Positions 34,650 to 45,900 of a stretch of 64,000 bases of DNA are shown here, one piece after another; position 1 is the stretch's first letter; each line of letters opens with the position of its first letter. The stretch comes from Solea solea (taxonomy: Eukaryota > Chordata > Actinopteri > Pleuronectiformes > Soleidae). The notes beneath the pieces were generated by a model, which was not told where the DNA came from, did no database searches, and saw only the letters and a list, made by a program, of their open reading frames with translations. A program made the position numbers and the translations under genes. The DNA is taken from positions 24,162,888-24,226,887 of the forward strand of contig NC_081139.1 in the NCBI RefSeq assembly GCF_958295425.1, written 5' to 3'.

Positions 34650-34879
34650 CTTCGCGGTGGTGCTGCTGTGGTTAGCGCTATCACATCACAGAAAGTTCTC
34701 AGTTCAAAGCCAAGTTCTACAAGAAAATCTCCAAGTAGGCAACCTGTGCATGAACTGAATGGTTATCTGTCTTTGTGACCTTGTGACCGATCTGTCCAGG
34801 GTGTAACCTGCCTTCATTTGTAGTCGTCAGGGACACCACAAGAGGCACTGTCAAAAAAATAAAAATAAAAATAAAAATA
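34650..34879 (+). repeat. tRNA-headed fish interspersed repeat, forward copy
   Basis: The head CGGTGGTGCTGCTGTGGTTA has A-box spacing and AGTTCTCAGTTCAAAGCC lies at the B-box position, both eroded. TGAATGGTTATCTGTCTTTG and TCTGTCCAGGGTGTAACCTG follow. An AAAAT-repeat tail (34853-34879) terminates this region. Confidence 0.7.
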
Positions 34880-36796
34880 CTCAGAAAAGTTGGCAACCTG
34901 AGGCAAGTAAGGGTTGTGTTAGCAGATAATGGTGAGAGCCCAACACCTTCTGGTTACAGAAACTATGTACTGTTTTATTTACAGAGACACGTGCCTGTAC
35001 AGAGCTACTGGAAATATTGAATCCAGAAGGACGCTGCTGACCCAGGGACTGAGGTAAACAATATCCAGTGAGCAGCATTTTAGTGAAAAATTCATCTTCC
35101 TAAGGGACCGGGCCAAAAACAAGTCCAGTGTATCTGTGCCTGTTTTACCAATGTTTGTGTACTGGAATGCAATTTTTCTGGGAAATATGTCTGACTCTGT
35201 ATTTGAAATAAAAATGTTGTTACAATTGTATTATGAAAACTTTTACTTGAATCAGCTATTATAATTACAAATGTGGCAAATGTAGTATACTGACAAATAG
35301 ACAGGAAACACACAAGTGGGGATTTTTTTTTCCAGCCAGAATGAGAATTTCAAATTTGCTTGACCGGGCTGTTGCTTCATAGTGTGTGTATAAGATCCAA
35401 ACAAAAAATAAAATTGGCAAACTTGTACATGATGGTAGTTGCCAAAAGTTGTATTTTTCATACAGTTTTTTTTTCTCTCTCTTTTGCCTCTATCTAATTC
35501 ATTTACTGCAGAGTCTAGTTTTCTGGCAGGGTGGTCAGAGATAATGTTAATCTTGGTCAGCAGTGGTGGGAAGCCATGCAGTTCCACACAACACAGTGGA
35601 TTGGAATGATAACACAAATGTAGTCAGCGGCAGACTAAGGCAAGTTATCTCCACTGCTGAAAAGTTTGCACGTGGCTGTGTGTGACGGTGACAATTCTTG
35701 AGTTGGACTGTTATGTTGATTTGATTGCATGCTATAATCTGATGCTAAAAGGGATCCAACCTGGCAACCAACTGGACAAAACAAAAGCCTGAATCACCTT
35801 TAGTGTCCTATAAAAGGCAGGTCCCTTTGGCGTAGAATAAAAATGATTTCATAGTGTGACTGAAGGATGAGGGTAAGAATGATTGAGAGCTCATAGTTGA
35901 TGCTTACCCCTGAGTTGAAGAGAACAATATATTCAATAACCTTCTCCCTGGGTGTTTATTTTATTTAAATTGTATTTTATTTAAAACTGTGGTGCATAAC
36001 TTGAGAACATAGACAGATATACATTACATTAAAACCCTTGTAAAATGGGTTCAAACAATGCTGAATAAGCCTATGAGCTCCACACCATGTGACTCAGTTT
36101 GTTTACATCCCCATGTAAAAATGAGCTATGCCAGTGCCGCTTTCAAGCCATCCGAGTTCACTTTGTACTTTAAATCCTAGGGATCGAGCAATGTATCGCA
36201 GAACTTGCAAGACTGAATATATCTGATCCGTATAATGCCCCTGCGACTCCTTTCACACGCAAGGAAACAGCCGTTATGCACATTATTCTAAACCGCTTTT
36301 CCGAAATCTTCAACTTTTTGGTGAACATTCCCTCATCCTACTCCAGAGAGTACTTAGTCATCTCAATAATACCATGTGAAATAGATATTAAAGCTAGAAA
36401 GGACTGGATTGTGTACCTGATACACAAGCTGAATATATTGCCTGTATAGATTCCCATCTATAGGCCCTTCTTCTTCTTGTTGTTGTTTTTTGGCAGTGTT
36501 TTACTTGGTATTCTGGAGCAGCAGATATCTACCATCCTCACTTTTTTATGAATACAGTCAGAGAACAGACAGGTAGCCTACCATAATGCCTGTTGTGTAT
36601 GTTGCCTGGGATATACAGTACATGTTGGTTTGTTTTGAACTATTATTTGACAGGCCTGCATGACATCAGAGTGCTATAGCTGTTTTCCTGACTGGGGCAG
36701 TCACAGAAAGTGATTTATTTATTTTTTTTTCACAATAGACGGAGGCAACAGCAACATTGCGCTTGTAAAGCGAGATGGCTGCAAAAGGGTTTAACT
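34880..36796. other. Noncoding stretch, nothing recognised
   Basis: Contains short T runs near 35326 and 35466. No gene or named transposon. Confidence 0.5.
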
Positions 36797-37000
36797 CACC
36801 CACTCACTTATTCTCTTACCGCTTCATCCTCCTGAGGGTCGCGGGGGTACTTGAGCCAATTCCAGCTGACATAGGTTCACCCACCCAACATACAGAGAAG
36901 AACAATCATCCACTCTCACATGATGGTCAATTTCACACCTACAGTCAAACTGGTGACCGTGCTGTGAGGCAACAATGTTAGCCATTGTTCCACATTGTGA
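36797..37000 (-). repeat. tRNA-headed fish interspersed repeat, partly deleted
   Basis: TCATCCTCCTGAGGGTCGCG and CCAATTCCAGCTGACATAGG at the left; the middle is deleted; TGTGAGGCAACAATGTTAGC marks the reversed head at the right. Confidence 0.7.
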
Positions 37001-37925
37001 CTCCAGTTTGAGTATGATTGAAAACAAAGAAACGCCCCCGATAAGTTCAGATGTGAATTCCACTGCTCATCGAGCATAAACACTTCTTACCCCTGCCTGC
37101 CCCAGTGCTACTGCTATATGCACAAGCATGTCCTCAATAAGGTCTGATGTTTTCAGATGGATGCAGGTTTCAAAAAGTTGCACCGTTTCTGTCCACAAAG
37201 ACGAAAACAGAGGCGTAAGAATAACATCCACAACAAAAATCACCAAACAGTTACACACTGCACCTTTAAGGACAGGGATCATTCTGGGTTCTAATTGACA
37301 ACTCATCAGACTCCCCGCTATTATGACTTCATTATATCTGTAGCGATAAGGATTAATGAGAAGCAGAGGCACTGGATAGATATGCCAAACTTAGCATTCA
37401 TTTACATTATAGAAGGAAACTCTTGGCTGGGAGCATATCTGTAATGACTTTAATCTACAAGAACTTCTAATTTAATGCCATAGTTCATCCATTGTTATTG
37501 TTCTTTATGACCTTGTATATGTGTTACTTTAAGCTGTCGTCTCCCAATTCTGGCTGATGATCTTATTACATGCAGGCGTGACTGTCGTGATGTTTACTTT
37601 TTCCAAAGCCAATCTTGTATAATTTCTCAACCCCCACTCAGCGCTATACGTTCCCACCTCCTCTCTGGCTCATCTCCTCCAACAGGGGTAGGTTTCATTA
37701 CTGTAGTCAATCTGAGCCCGGTGGACAGCTCCTCTGCAGCACTGTGCACCTCAATATAATCCTTTTAATTAAAGCCTGCCCCCCTCTAACCCACCACCAT
37801 TGCTGCCCTGCCCCCGCCTCTGCCCTTTTCTCACATGGCGCCAGCCTTTTGTTCACCCAGGCACTCACCCACTCGCTTCATGTCAAGCCACACTCTCGCC
37901 ATTTGAAAAGAGGAGACGTCACCTT
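37001..37925. other. Noncoding stretch, nothing recognised
   Basis: C/T-rich between about 37620 and 37925, with no gene. Confidence 0.5.
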
Positions 37926-38300
37926 TGTCTCTCCCCCTTTCATGTGGCTTTAATCTCTGCCGCAATATTGCAGACAGTGTTTTTTTTTTTTTTTGAGTGT
38001 GTGTGTGTGTGTGTATGGCAGAGTGACTGGTGCTGTCTGTGGGCTTCATCCACCTTAGGGCTCATCAGGGTTAAATCAGCCTTTAAAAGAGCTTGATTGC
38101 CTGTGATTGGGTGCTGATAAGAGGCCAAAGGGCGGGGTGGCATTTAGGCTGAGCTGTACTGAAGATTCTTCTATATTGATTTGCCATTATGAAAGCCCTT
38201 CCCACCTGTTCTTCTTCTCGGCAGCCCTTTGAATAGAGGGCATCATTTTCAATCAGCCAGTGGCTCAGGAGTTTGTTCTTTTTACTTTAGGTCATCGCGT
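37926..38300. other. Candidate conserved noncoding block interrupted by a T/GT run
   Basis: Unique sequence such as CTGCCGCAATATTGCAGACA near 37956 and GCTTGATTGCCTGTGATTGG near 38090 surrounds a T run plus GT repeat at 37979-38014. Selection by texture only. Confidence 0.28.
37979..38014. repeat. Poly-T and (GT)n
   Basis: T run of about 16 followed by GT repeats. Confidence 0.9.
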
Positions 38301-40794
38301 TACAGTGTGTCATGCAAAAGTGTTAAAAGAGAATGCAAGTAAATGAACAGCATGTATGTATTGTATGTGTGTAAACCCTGCTGGACAGCTCTATATTAAT
38401 GAATGTTGATTACAGAGCAAGTGGCAACTGGTTGGACGACACTGATGGGAATCTGGACTCCTGCTCCTAAGCCTTAATAATTTGGGATCTCTCAGGCATC
38501 ACCTGCAACTATAGGTGCTTATTGGACAAAATGAGTTGTCAATCACATTGGTGTCCACTCACTGTATGTGCCATGTTTAAATGCTCAACTTAAAGAGGAA
38601 ACTGTGTCCATTGTTATATACAGGTTGTGCACATCAGTCAAAATGTTTGATAAATGACCTGTGACATCATACGCTTCGGTTTAGATAGTTCTGTGTTTTT
38701 CTCTCTTTTTTTCTCACCTCTGTAAACTCCCACATTCACATCAGTCAGGTTAGCTCAACATAACACCAGTGACAAAGACCTAAAATGCTCAATACCCTTG
38801 AGTATTTACTCTCACAAGCCATAATGCTCCTTCCACCTCTCTGCATCTGTTTCTCAATTTCACAGCTATCAAACGGAGCTTTATCCCGCTGCTACCATCC
38901 TCCAATCCCCCAACAAGCTCGGCTCGGCGCTTGTCTTCTTGCATTCACCCCTTGACTCGCTGATTGATAAGAAAAAAGTCCTTAGTCCTCCCTCCACCCA
39001 TCTTGCCCTTGACCTGTCTCCATGCACAATTCATTGGGGTTTTTTAAAGTCACATTGGGCTCGCTTGGGTTGTCGGCTGTTTGAAGCTGGGGGCATTATC
39101 AATCTCTCTGCAGAGAATCTCTTCACTCCCGGCCCACGACCTCTAGGGTTTTATGCATGCATGCCGGGTTGCCCGAGTGAGTGCACCCTGTCCCAAGTAG
39201 ACAGGGCAGTTATTCACTCAGCTCTGAAAGTCTGTTGGTGGTTGGCGGCCATAGCTATGACTGTCTCAGCCTCGGTCTCTCTCTCTCTCTCCACCTCTGT
39301 CCCATCTTTCAGCCTGGGACGTTAGCATGCGCAACAAGCATCCAAGGCTTTGGCCCTTTGACAGGCAGACTGTGGGGAATAAGACGAGTGAGCACAGAAG
39401 ACGACGGAGATAGAAGAACAAGTCAGAGTGGTGCCCTCGAAGGGTCAACTCTGTGGCTGGCGCTGCCTCATTGAGAATCGCCCAGCGTTGATTCTTAATG
39501 ACCATGAATGGATGGAGGCCAGAGCGGTGTGGCAGAAAAGACGCCGTCACAGAGACAAAAACTGGAGATGCAATTACATGTATCGCAGGGATCTGGGAAA
39601 AGGACAAGATTCTACATTGCACATGTATTTTGACCTTTTGTGTCATTCACAAATCATGCCACCCTTTTCTTCCATGTTGTCTCATTGTGTTGTGATCGAT
39701 GGAGGGAGACAACTGGTTATTCACGAGCACAACCATGGGTCAATACAGTTCTCCCTATCTGCCTTCAACGGGAGACTGTTTTATTCTCTCATTAAATGGG
39801 ATTCGACACCACCACCCTGCTCGCATTTAGCCGTATCTCTCCATGACAACCAATTAATGCATGTTGAGACACCCTCAGGAAGTGCCCCCTACAACAACCC
39901 AGACAAAGGATCTAGCGGCTTCAGCTAAACACTGGATTGCAGCAGTGTCTTTTCTTTCCACCACCACCATCACTGAACAGCGAAGGGTTAACTTTCCTGT
40001 GGCTACATTTTCATTTCCTGTAGTGGGCTGTTCATATTGGTTGGAGTGTTTATGTGGAACTCTGCTTCTCTGTTTATTACACTGCCGATGACAGATCAGG
40101 CTCTCTGACCCCTCTGGCTAGCTTTAAAATAAAAGGAGTTTATTCCACGGCAGCTGCCCCACTGTAGACCACTGACATGAAAGCGCTTGAAGAGTGCCAG
40201 GAAAGCAAAAGGCCAGTTAAAGGGAAATTATATTCCTAAACAAGGTCTGACAATAAACGCATGAGTGGGACAGATAAACAAAAGGTACTGTAGCTCCTCT
40301 TATTGCTTTTCAGCAGAGTGTATGAAAAGGCACTGGGGATTTGGTCTGCTTACTGTGCGATGTTTACCAGTTCTACTGAATATTTTTGCTCACCTTTGGC
40401 TCCTGTCTTGCACATCTGACTCAACCATATGTTATTAAATGGTTTCCCCATCACAGATATTTAATTCAAAGTTGCATTGACCTCACTTGCTCCAAGAATC
40501 TTATTAAATATAGATATGCGATAGGCAGATATGCTGTCAGGTCAGGAATGTAATTCATCAGTGGAACCCATTTCATTTTAGAAATGGCCTCTTTGGACTT
40601 CTCGGGAAAGGATGAAAGTTCAATTTAAACCTTTTAATTCACACTGAAGACATGATTGGTATTTCACTTATGTCAACCAATTGAATCCTTTTAAGTTAGA
40701 GACTTGCTCAGTAGTTTCAGTTTGTCCATCGCATCCATAGATGGATCTGCAACTTGCCTAGAGATTATGCAAAAAAAAAGATTGTATATAGTAT
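38301..40794. other. Mostly unique noncoding stretch
   Basis: It contains the 166-codon plus-strand frame at 39428-39928 and an overlapping minus-strand frame (39266-39646). Neither has a recognisable domain. A frame of this length is expected by chance once or twice in a window this size. Confidence 0.5.
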
Positions 40795-40835
40795 AATTCA
40801 TTCAGTGTTTATGATCCATAAACACTGAATTAATT
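40795..40835. repeat. Short perfect hairpin
   Basis: Arms ATTCAGTGTTTATG (40800-40813) and CATAAACACTGAAT (40817-40830) are perfectly complementary around a 3-base loop. After one mismatch, four more pairs extend the stem (40795-40798 with 40832-40835). There is no T run to suggest a termination signal. Confidence 0.9.
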
Positions 40836-41599
40836 TTTGTATGCAGCGTTTTCCTTTTAATAAATGCTACAAGATTTGCAAGATTAACAACAATAACCCT
40901 GAAGCAAAAGAAAGCTCAGTAGCCTTCACATCTCATAATCTAGTGTGAAAGAAAGAGGGAGAGGATCCTTGCACGGCAAAATGTTTCGTATCATTACAGG
41001 CAGCTATTACTGTACATCAGGCTCTACTGAGCATGCTTGGAGCCGGCGAGCAGTCCATCAGGGGGCGTTGTTATCACTTCACAGAGTCGTTTCACTCTCC
41101 GTGTTCCCCTCAAAGAGTCAATGTTGCAGCACATCAGAAAGAGCTCTTGCCTCATTAAGCCATTGATATTCTGTGATGCTGGCGCCCTGCTGAACACCAT
41201 ATATAGGGACAGCCGTGCCAGGAGAAGGACACAGTGTGTGTTTTATAGAGATTCTTCTAATGCTGAGGGAAATGTGGGATACATATACTGTGCAGTATAC
41301 GAATGTGTGTGTTTGTGTGGGTGGATTTGTGTGATTAGTGTGTTCCATAGGGAGAGAGTGAGTGAGCGAGAGTGTGCATGTGTACTCGTGCGTGGGTTTG
41401 CTGTTGGGAGGACTCGGAATCACAGCTGTGTCTTGGGGCAAACTCCCTGTTATAAATACAGCATTCTAATGGTGGCTTTATGATGTTGCCTGCGTGAGAC
41501 TATGGCCCCTGGGGGACCACTTCCCCACAGCCCTTCTCCTCCCTCATCTCCTTTCCCCTTCTCCCCTTTTCTCTCCTCCGCTACTATGTTCTCCTGTTT
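40836..41599. other. Noncoding stretch, nothing recognised
   Basis: Includes GT-rich words near 41300-41400. A 148-codon frame (41037-41483) has no domain. Confidence 0.45.
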
Positions 41600-41800
41600 T
41601 CCCCTCATTCAGAATTTACAGCCTGACTGGGTGGTGTGGGAGCTGTAAATTCTGCCCCCTACTCCATTGAATTATTTATTTGCAAGGCCTGTGACACAAG
41701 CAGCAGATGAGGACCCTGGTTAAGGAGATAAAAGGTGGAGAAAGTGGGGTGTAATTGACCGTGATGGTGGAATAATGGAGAAATATTCATAGTATGTTTG
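41600..41800. other. Candidate conserved noncoding block with a 13-bp inverted repeat
   Basis: CAGAATTTACAGC (41610-41622) and GCTGTAAATTCTG (41642-41654) are exact complements around a 19-base spacer. Downstream unique sequence carries TTGAATTATTTATTTGCAAG and ATATTCATAG cores. Confidence 0.4.
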
Positions 41801-42660
41801 GGCAAAGAGATTGTGCAGTAGTGTTAGTGTACACAAAACTGTGGTGTTTGAGTAAATTGAGGTGACTTACGGTTGTGTGTTTGTCTGCATGTGTGTGCTG
41901 CACAACAGGATTGCATGACTATCGTCAGTGTTTGGGGCTTAAGACATCATGAGCTGCGTGTGAGTCAGCACTAATGTCAACGAGTCGTTTGTTTCATTTT
42001 CCGTCGCCAAACAGAACACAGAGCTAAAAACAGCAGGGGAAGACAGCGCTTTAATTAAATAATCCGGAGCACTCAGCGACACACACTCATCTCACCATAT
42101 AACATCTCTCTCCTGCCTTTTGTTTTCCCTTCACGCTTCCCATACTGTATATTGCACTGTTCAAATGATAAATGGTGATAAGAACAGACCATTAATACAC
42201 TGCACTGCAAAAGTCAAAGGGGACAGTACAGAAAAGAGTATTTGATGTGTGTGTCTCTAATGGCTTTGCAGCTCTCCTATCAGGGCGTCCTGATTTCTCA
42301 CCCCTCCCTACACACTGTATTAAGCAATGACATGGCTTGCTCATATTGACCCAAGGATGTCAACCATCCCATTCTGATGACCTCCAAGTTTCCTTCCACC
42401 AAAGGCCTCTGGCTTGGGGCCAGGGGCTTCTATAGAGTTAGGGTGTGTGACAGGGAAAGTGGGGGACAGAGGGGGCTGCAGGGAGGGAGAGAGAGAGAGA
42501 GAGGTAAAGAGAAGGATATCTGCAACACTAATAGATTGTTATCTGTCCCGCTCACCATTGGTCCTGGAAGAACACCAGGAGCAGCTTGTCTACTGAGATA
42601 AATAAAAGAAAGCCTCAAGATCGATCCTCCCAACCCCTCTGGTTTTTAAGAGGCCTTGCT
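41801..42660. other. Noncoding stretch with a GA run
   Basis: A (GA)n run lies near 42486-42503. No gene. Confidence 0.55.
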
Positions 42661-42697
42661 GTGACCTTTCCCTGAGATAAGGTGGTCACAAAGGTCA
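42661..42697. promoter_or_regulatory. Possible nuclear-receptor site cluster
   Basis: TGGTCA (42683-42688) and AGGTCA (42692-42697) form a direct repeat with a 3-base spacer. TGACCTTT at 42662-42669 is an inverted match to AAAGGTCA at 42690-42697. AGGTCA-type half-sites are bound by nuclear receptors. A chance occurrence is quite possible. Confidence 0.25.
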
Positions 42698-42822
42698 ACT
42701 CCACCCCAGACCCCCACCCTCCTCCAGGCAACCTCTCTGAGGAAAACCAAAGAGGGAGTGGTGGAGAATCAGGATGGAGAAATTTGTTTCCCTAACACTC
42801 TCCCCTCTCATCCCACCTCTAG

Positions 42823-42947
42823 AGGGGTCCCGGGGAAGATTGACAGAGTCACAACGGTGGATTGATGAGATGACGTCTGTCAGCTTGACCTTTTCGGAAA
42901 TGCATCGGGGGGTCAAAAGATGGCACATTCCCCCGCTCGATGCAGAG
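42823..42947 (+). other. Candidate spliced exon (low confidence)
   Basis: Upstream are a branch-point-like CTAAC (42792-42796), a long pyrimidine tract and an acceptor CACCTCTAG ending at 42822. Downstream is a strong donor GAG|GTAAGC at 42947/42948. The 125-bp interval has one frame without stops (GSRGRLTESQRWIDEMTSVS then LTFSEMHRGVKRWHIPPLDA) and two closed frames. The frame enters with two bases completing a codon and leaves in phase 0. No protein family is recognised. It could be a noncoding-RNA exon, an unannotated coding exon or chance. Confidence 0.28.
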
Positions 42948-45900
42948 GTAAGCGGTGCCGCATCCCAGGCGTCACTGTCTTATTTGTGTCAAGTGACAGC
43001 AAGGGAGCAATCTAAAGAGCAGCAGTGCTGGGATCACGTCTCTGTTATTCCTCAGTTGAGAAAGGTTATGGAAACAATCTATAGGAATTTAAATTCACTG
43101 CCTGCCATCAGCATTCCTCGTGAAAAGGCATCCTCTGCTCAGGAGGAACCCACATTCACTCTCAGACACAAGACAAAGTACCACTCAGGACATTTTGGCT
43201 AATGTGTAAATCTTTGCTTGGTAGAATGTAAATTTCTGTTGACAGCTGTTCCCTTGATTGTTCTTTATTGTGTCTGGATGAATACAGGAAGATCATTTAG
43301 TGCTCGAACACTCATCAAAATCGCCTTATCCTGTCGCTGTGAAAATACTGTATGTGCTTCATTTGCATTTGTTTCACAAAGGTGAATTGACTCCTCCTTA
43401 ATGTGCAGTTGCAGTTGCACTTCCAAAATAGCAGTAACCTGAATTCAAAAGGATTTTTGGATCCAAACACCATGTTGGTGCTTACTTTATTCTATACTCA
43501 AGTGATATGCAGAGAGCATCAATTTATTTGACTCAATTTCCGTGTTGTCAAGTTTGATTGAGTAGGAACAGCGTGTTCTGTGCAGACCGGCTCATAACCT
43601 TGACACAAGTAAATAAAGACATAAGCAAGAGTCTAGATTAGGTCTTATCTGGAGTAAAGATGCTGCATGGTGTCAGGTGTTGGGACGAGGTGATGAAGAT
43701 AATAACCTTTTTTTCTTTCCAAGATGGGCAAAGACACCTCTAATTCCCTGTGAAAGGCATGTATCACTCAATGTCTTATCGTCATTGCTTCTCTCTCCAT
43801 GCTGAGCGAAGAGCCTGGACACATCTTAGAGATAGTGTGGCATCTTCAGTTTACAGGCAATGGCTAACAGTCAGACAGCAGTAGCAACAGCGAGTAACAA
43901 ATTCAGGGAGAAACAAGTTTGAGCATTTCAAAAATGATGGCACAACTGACTTGCATTTCTTATTTTCATGCATAATGTACTGTGCATAATGTATGCTACA
44001 CTCCTGTATCCCCAGCGACGGTCTATGCATGCCCAGGTTGGCGGTGACTAGAGCTAAACACTTAGTGTAATTGAAGAAGGCAATGTGCAGAAATCAAGAC
44101 GGATCGTTGCTGCAAACGGGGGCCACCTCCCTGGAGCATCAGTCTATTAACACTGTCACTCTGCTCATCAGACCAGCACCTGCCTGCTCCCTCTCCTGGC
44201 CGACTTTAATCATACTCACTAATAAAAGCCATTATATCACACATCTACTGTAGGCTGTGTAGCATCACACCAGCTGTTTACACCAGCAGCACATATAGGC
44301 AAGTTGAAGAGAGTGACGGTTAAAAAACAGTCCCCTGAATCCCACATAGTAAACTGCCTGACTTTGGACCAATGGGATCACCGATCACTGATGAACCGCG
44401 TGTGGTAATATGTGGCTGCTTTCCTACCTGTCTTAGAGGGTACATAAACCTCTGTGGATGTTTTTAGAATGATTAGGTGCAATCAAGATGAATCGCTCCT
44501 TCTCCGTGTTCATCACTTTGCGTCACTGTGTTGTCAGAGGCAATATAGCAGAGATGGTAAATAGAGACAGGTGCATTTGTTTACTGCTAATGGGAGCTAG
44601 TAAAGCTAAGGCTAATGTCCTCTTCAGTCGCAGACTCTGGGCATCTGCTTGGTGGGAAGTCATTATTGTCAATATGCATTAGTAATCACCCAGAGTAGTC
44701 ACTGCAAACCAGTGTGTGTTTTTAAGCATAGGAACGTTGAGTAGCATGAAGTGACATTTTTTTGCAATAAATCTGTGTGAAATTGCAAGGTTGTGTAAGT
44801 TGTTTTTTATCTGACGTGCAGAACCTGAAGGACAATTTCCAGTTTGTTACAATGAGTAAAGATAATATGTACGCAATGGTGTATAGAGAAAATACACTAA
44901 CCCCTGAGTCAACCAAACATATTTAAAAGAGAAAGTGAAGGCAGATGGTAAATTATTAATGTTATAAACTGTACATATCAGCTACCTGACTTCACTTAGA
45001 CGTCAACTTTGACCTACTGTACCTATTGTGGTGATGCATGCGCTCTGCCTATGCAATTAATGATACAGGATACCGACAATAATTCAAATGCACTCACTCT
45101 TTTCTACACTGACAAATAAAATGGTTGAAAAACTTTGAAAAATACTTGGTGCCACTCAAATTAATTAGGCGAATTCAAACTAAAGTTAGCAAGTTATATG
45201 AGGACATGAAGCCATAAAACACAATATCTTTACTCTGAATTAACATACTTTCTAAACCGTCTCTTTTTTCAGTGTACTTGATGATTTCACCAAATTTCTG
45301 GTTTGTCCCACTGGACTTTATTTCTTGTTGCCATGTTCACAGGTTGCAAATATGTAGGTCATATCTCGATAGTAATGAAAAAAACAATAAGAAACTAAAG
45401 CCAGCATAGGTCACAGCCTAAAATTGAATGAGCAGACATTAAAATGGTCTAAATAATAACAAAAAAAGCAATAAGCCCAATGATGTCTCACTATTCTTTC
45501 ATGTTTTATACCTGCAAGTATATTGTACCTTTGTATTCAATTAAATATTAACATTGTCTCCTTTATAACATTACATCTAAGTGATGCCAACCCCATTGTT
45601 CATTACACTAAAACCTGTTTCAAAAGTGTAAAGGTGACCTGATTTCCAGCTCTATATTTTAATACTAAGACTCCACAAGAGTTAAAGAGTTTATTGCTTT
45701 TTAAATTGCTCTTATGCAGTTGACTTTTTTTTACACTGAATCAAGAAATATTAGTTCAGGCTTAAAACATCTTCTTTGTCCTATGGTTGAACGTTAGTAT
45801 GTCTGCAGAGGGACAATAATCTTTAATCTTTTTCCGAGCTTTGTGTGCGTGTGCGTGTGTGTGTGCGTGGTGAGTAAAAGTGTGACAATTGGTAGGATTA

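Noticed and set aside
38939..39474. Overlapping frames with Ser/Leu runs
   Set aside because: Caused by a CTCTCT run near 39277; several frames overlap with no domain.
39428..39928. 166-codon plus-strand open frame
   Set aside because: No recognisable domain, no supporting splice context and an overlapping minus-strand frame. Frames this long are expected by chance once or twice in 64 kb.
41037..41483. 148-codon plus-strand frame
   Set aside because: Much of it is read through GT-rich sequence (repeated Cys/Val codons), so it is composition-driven.
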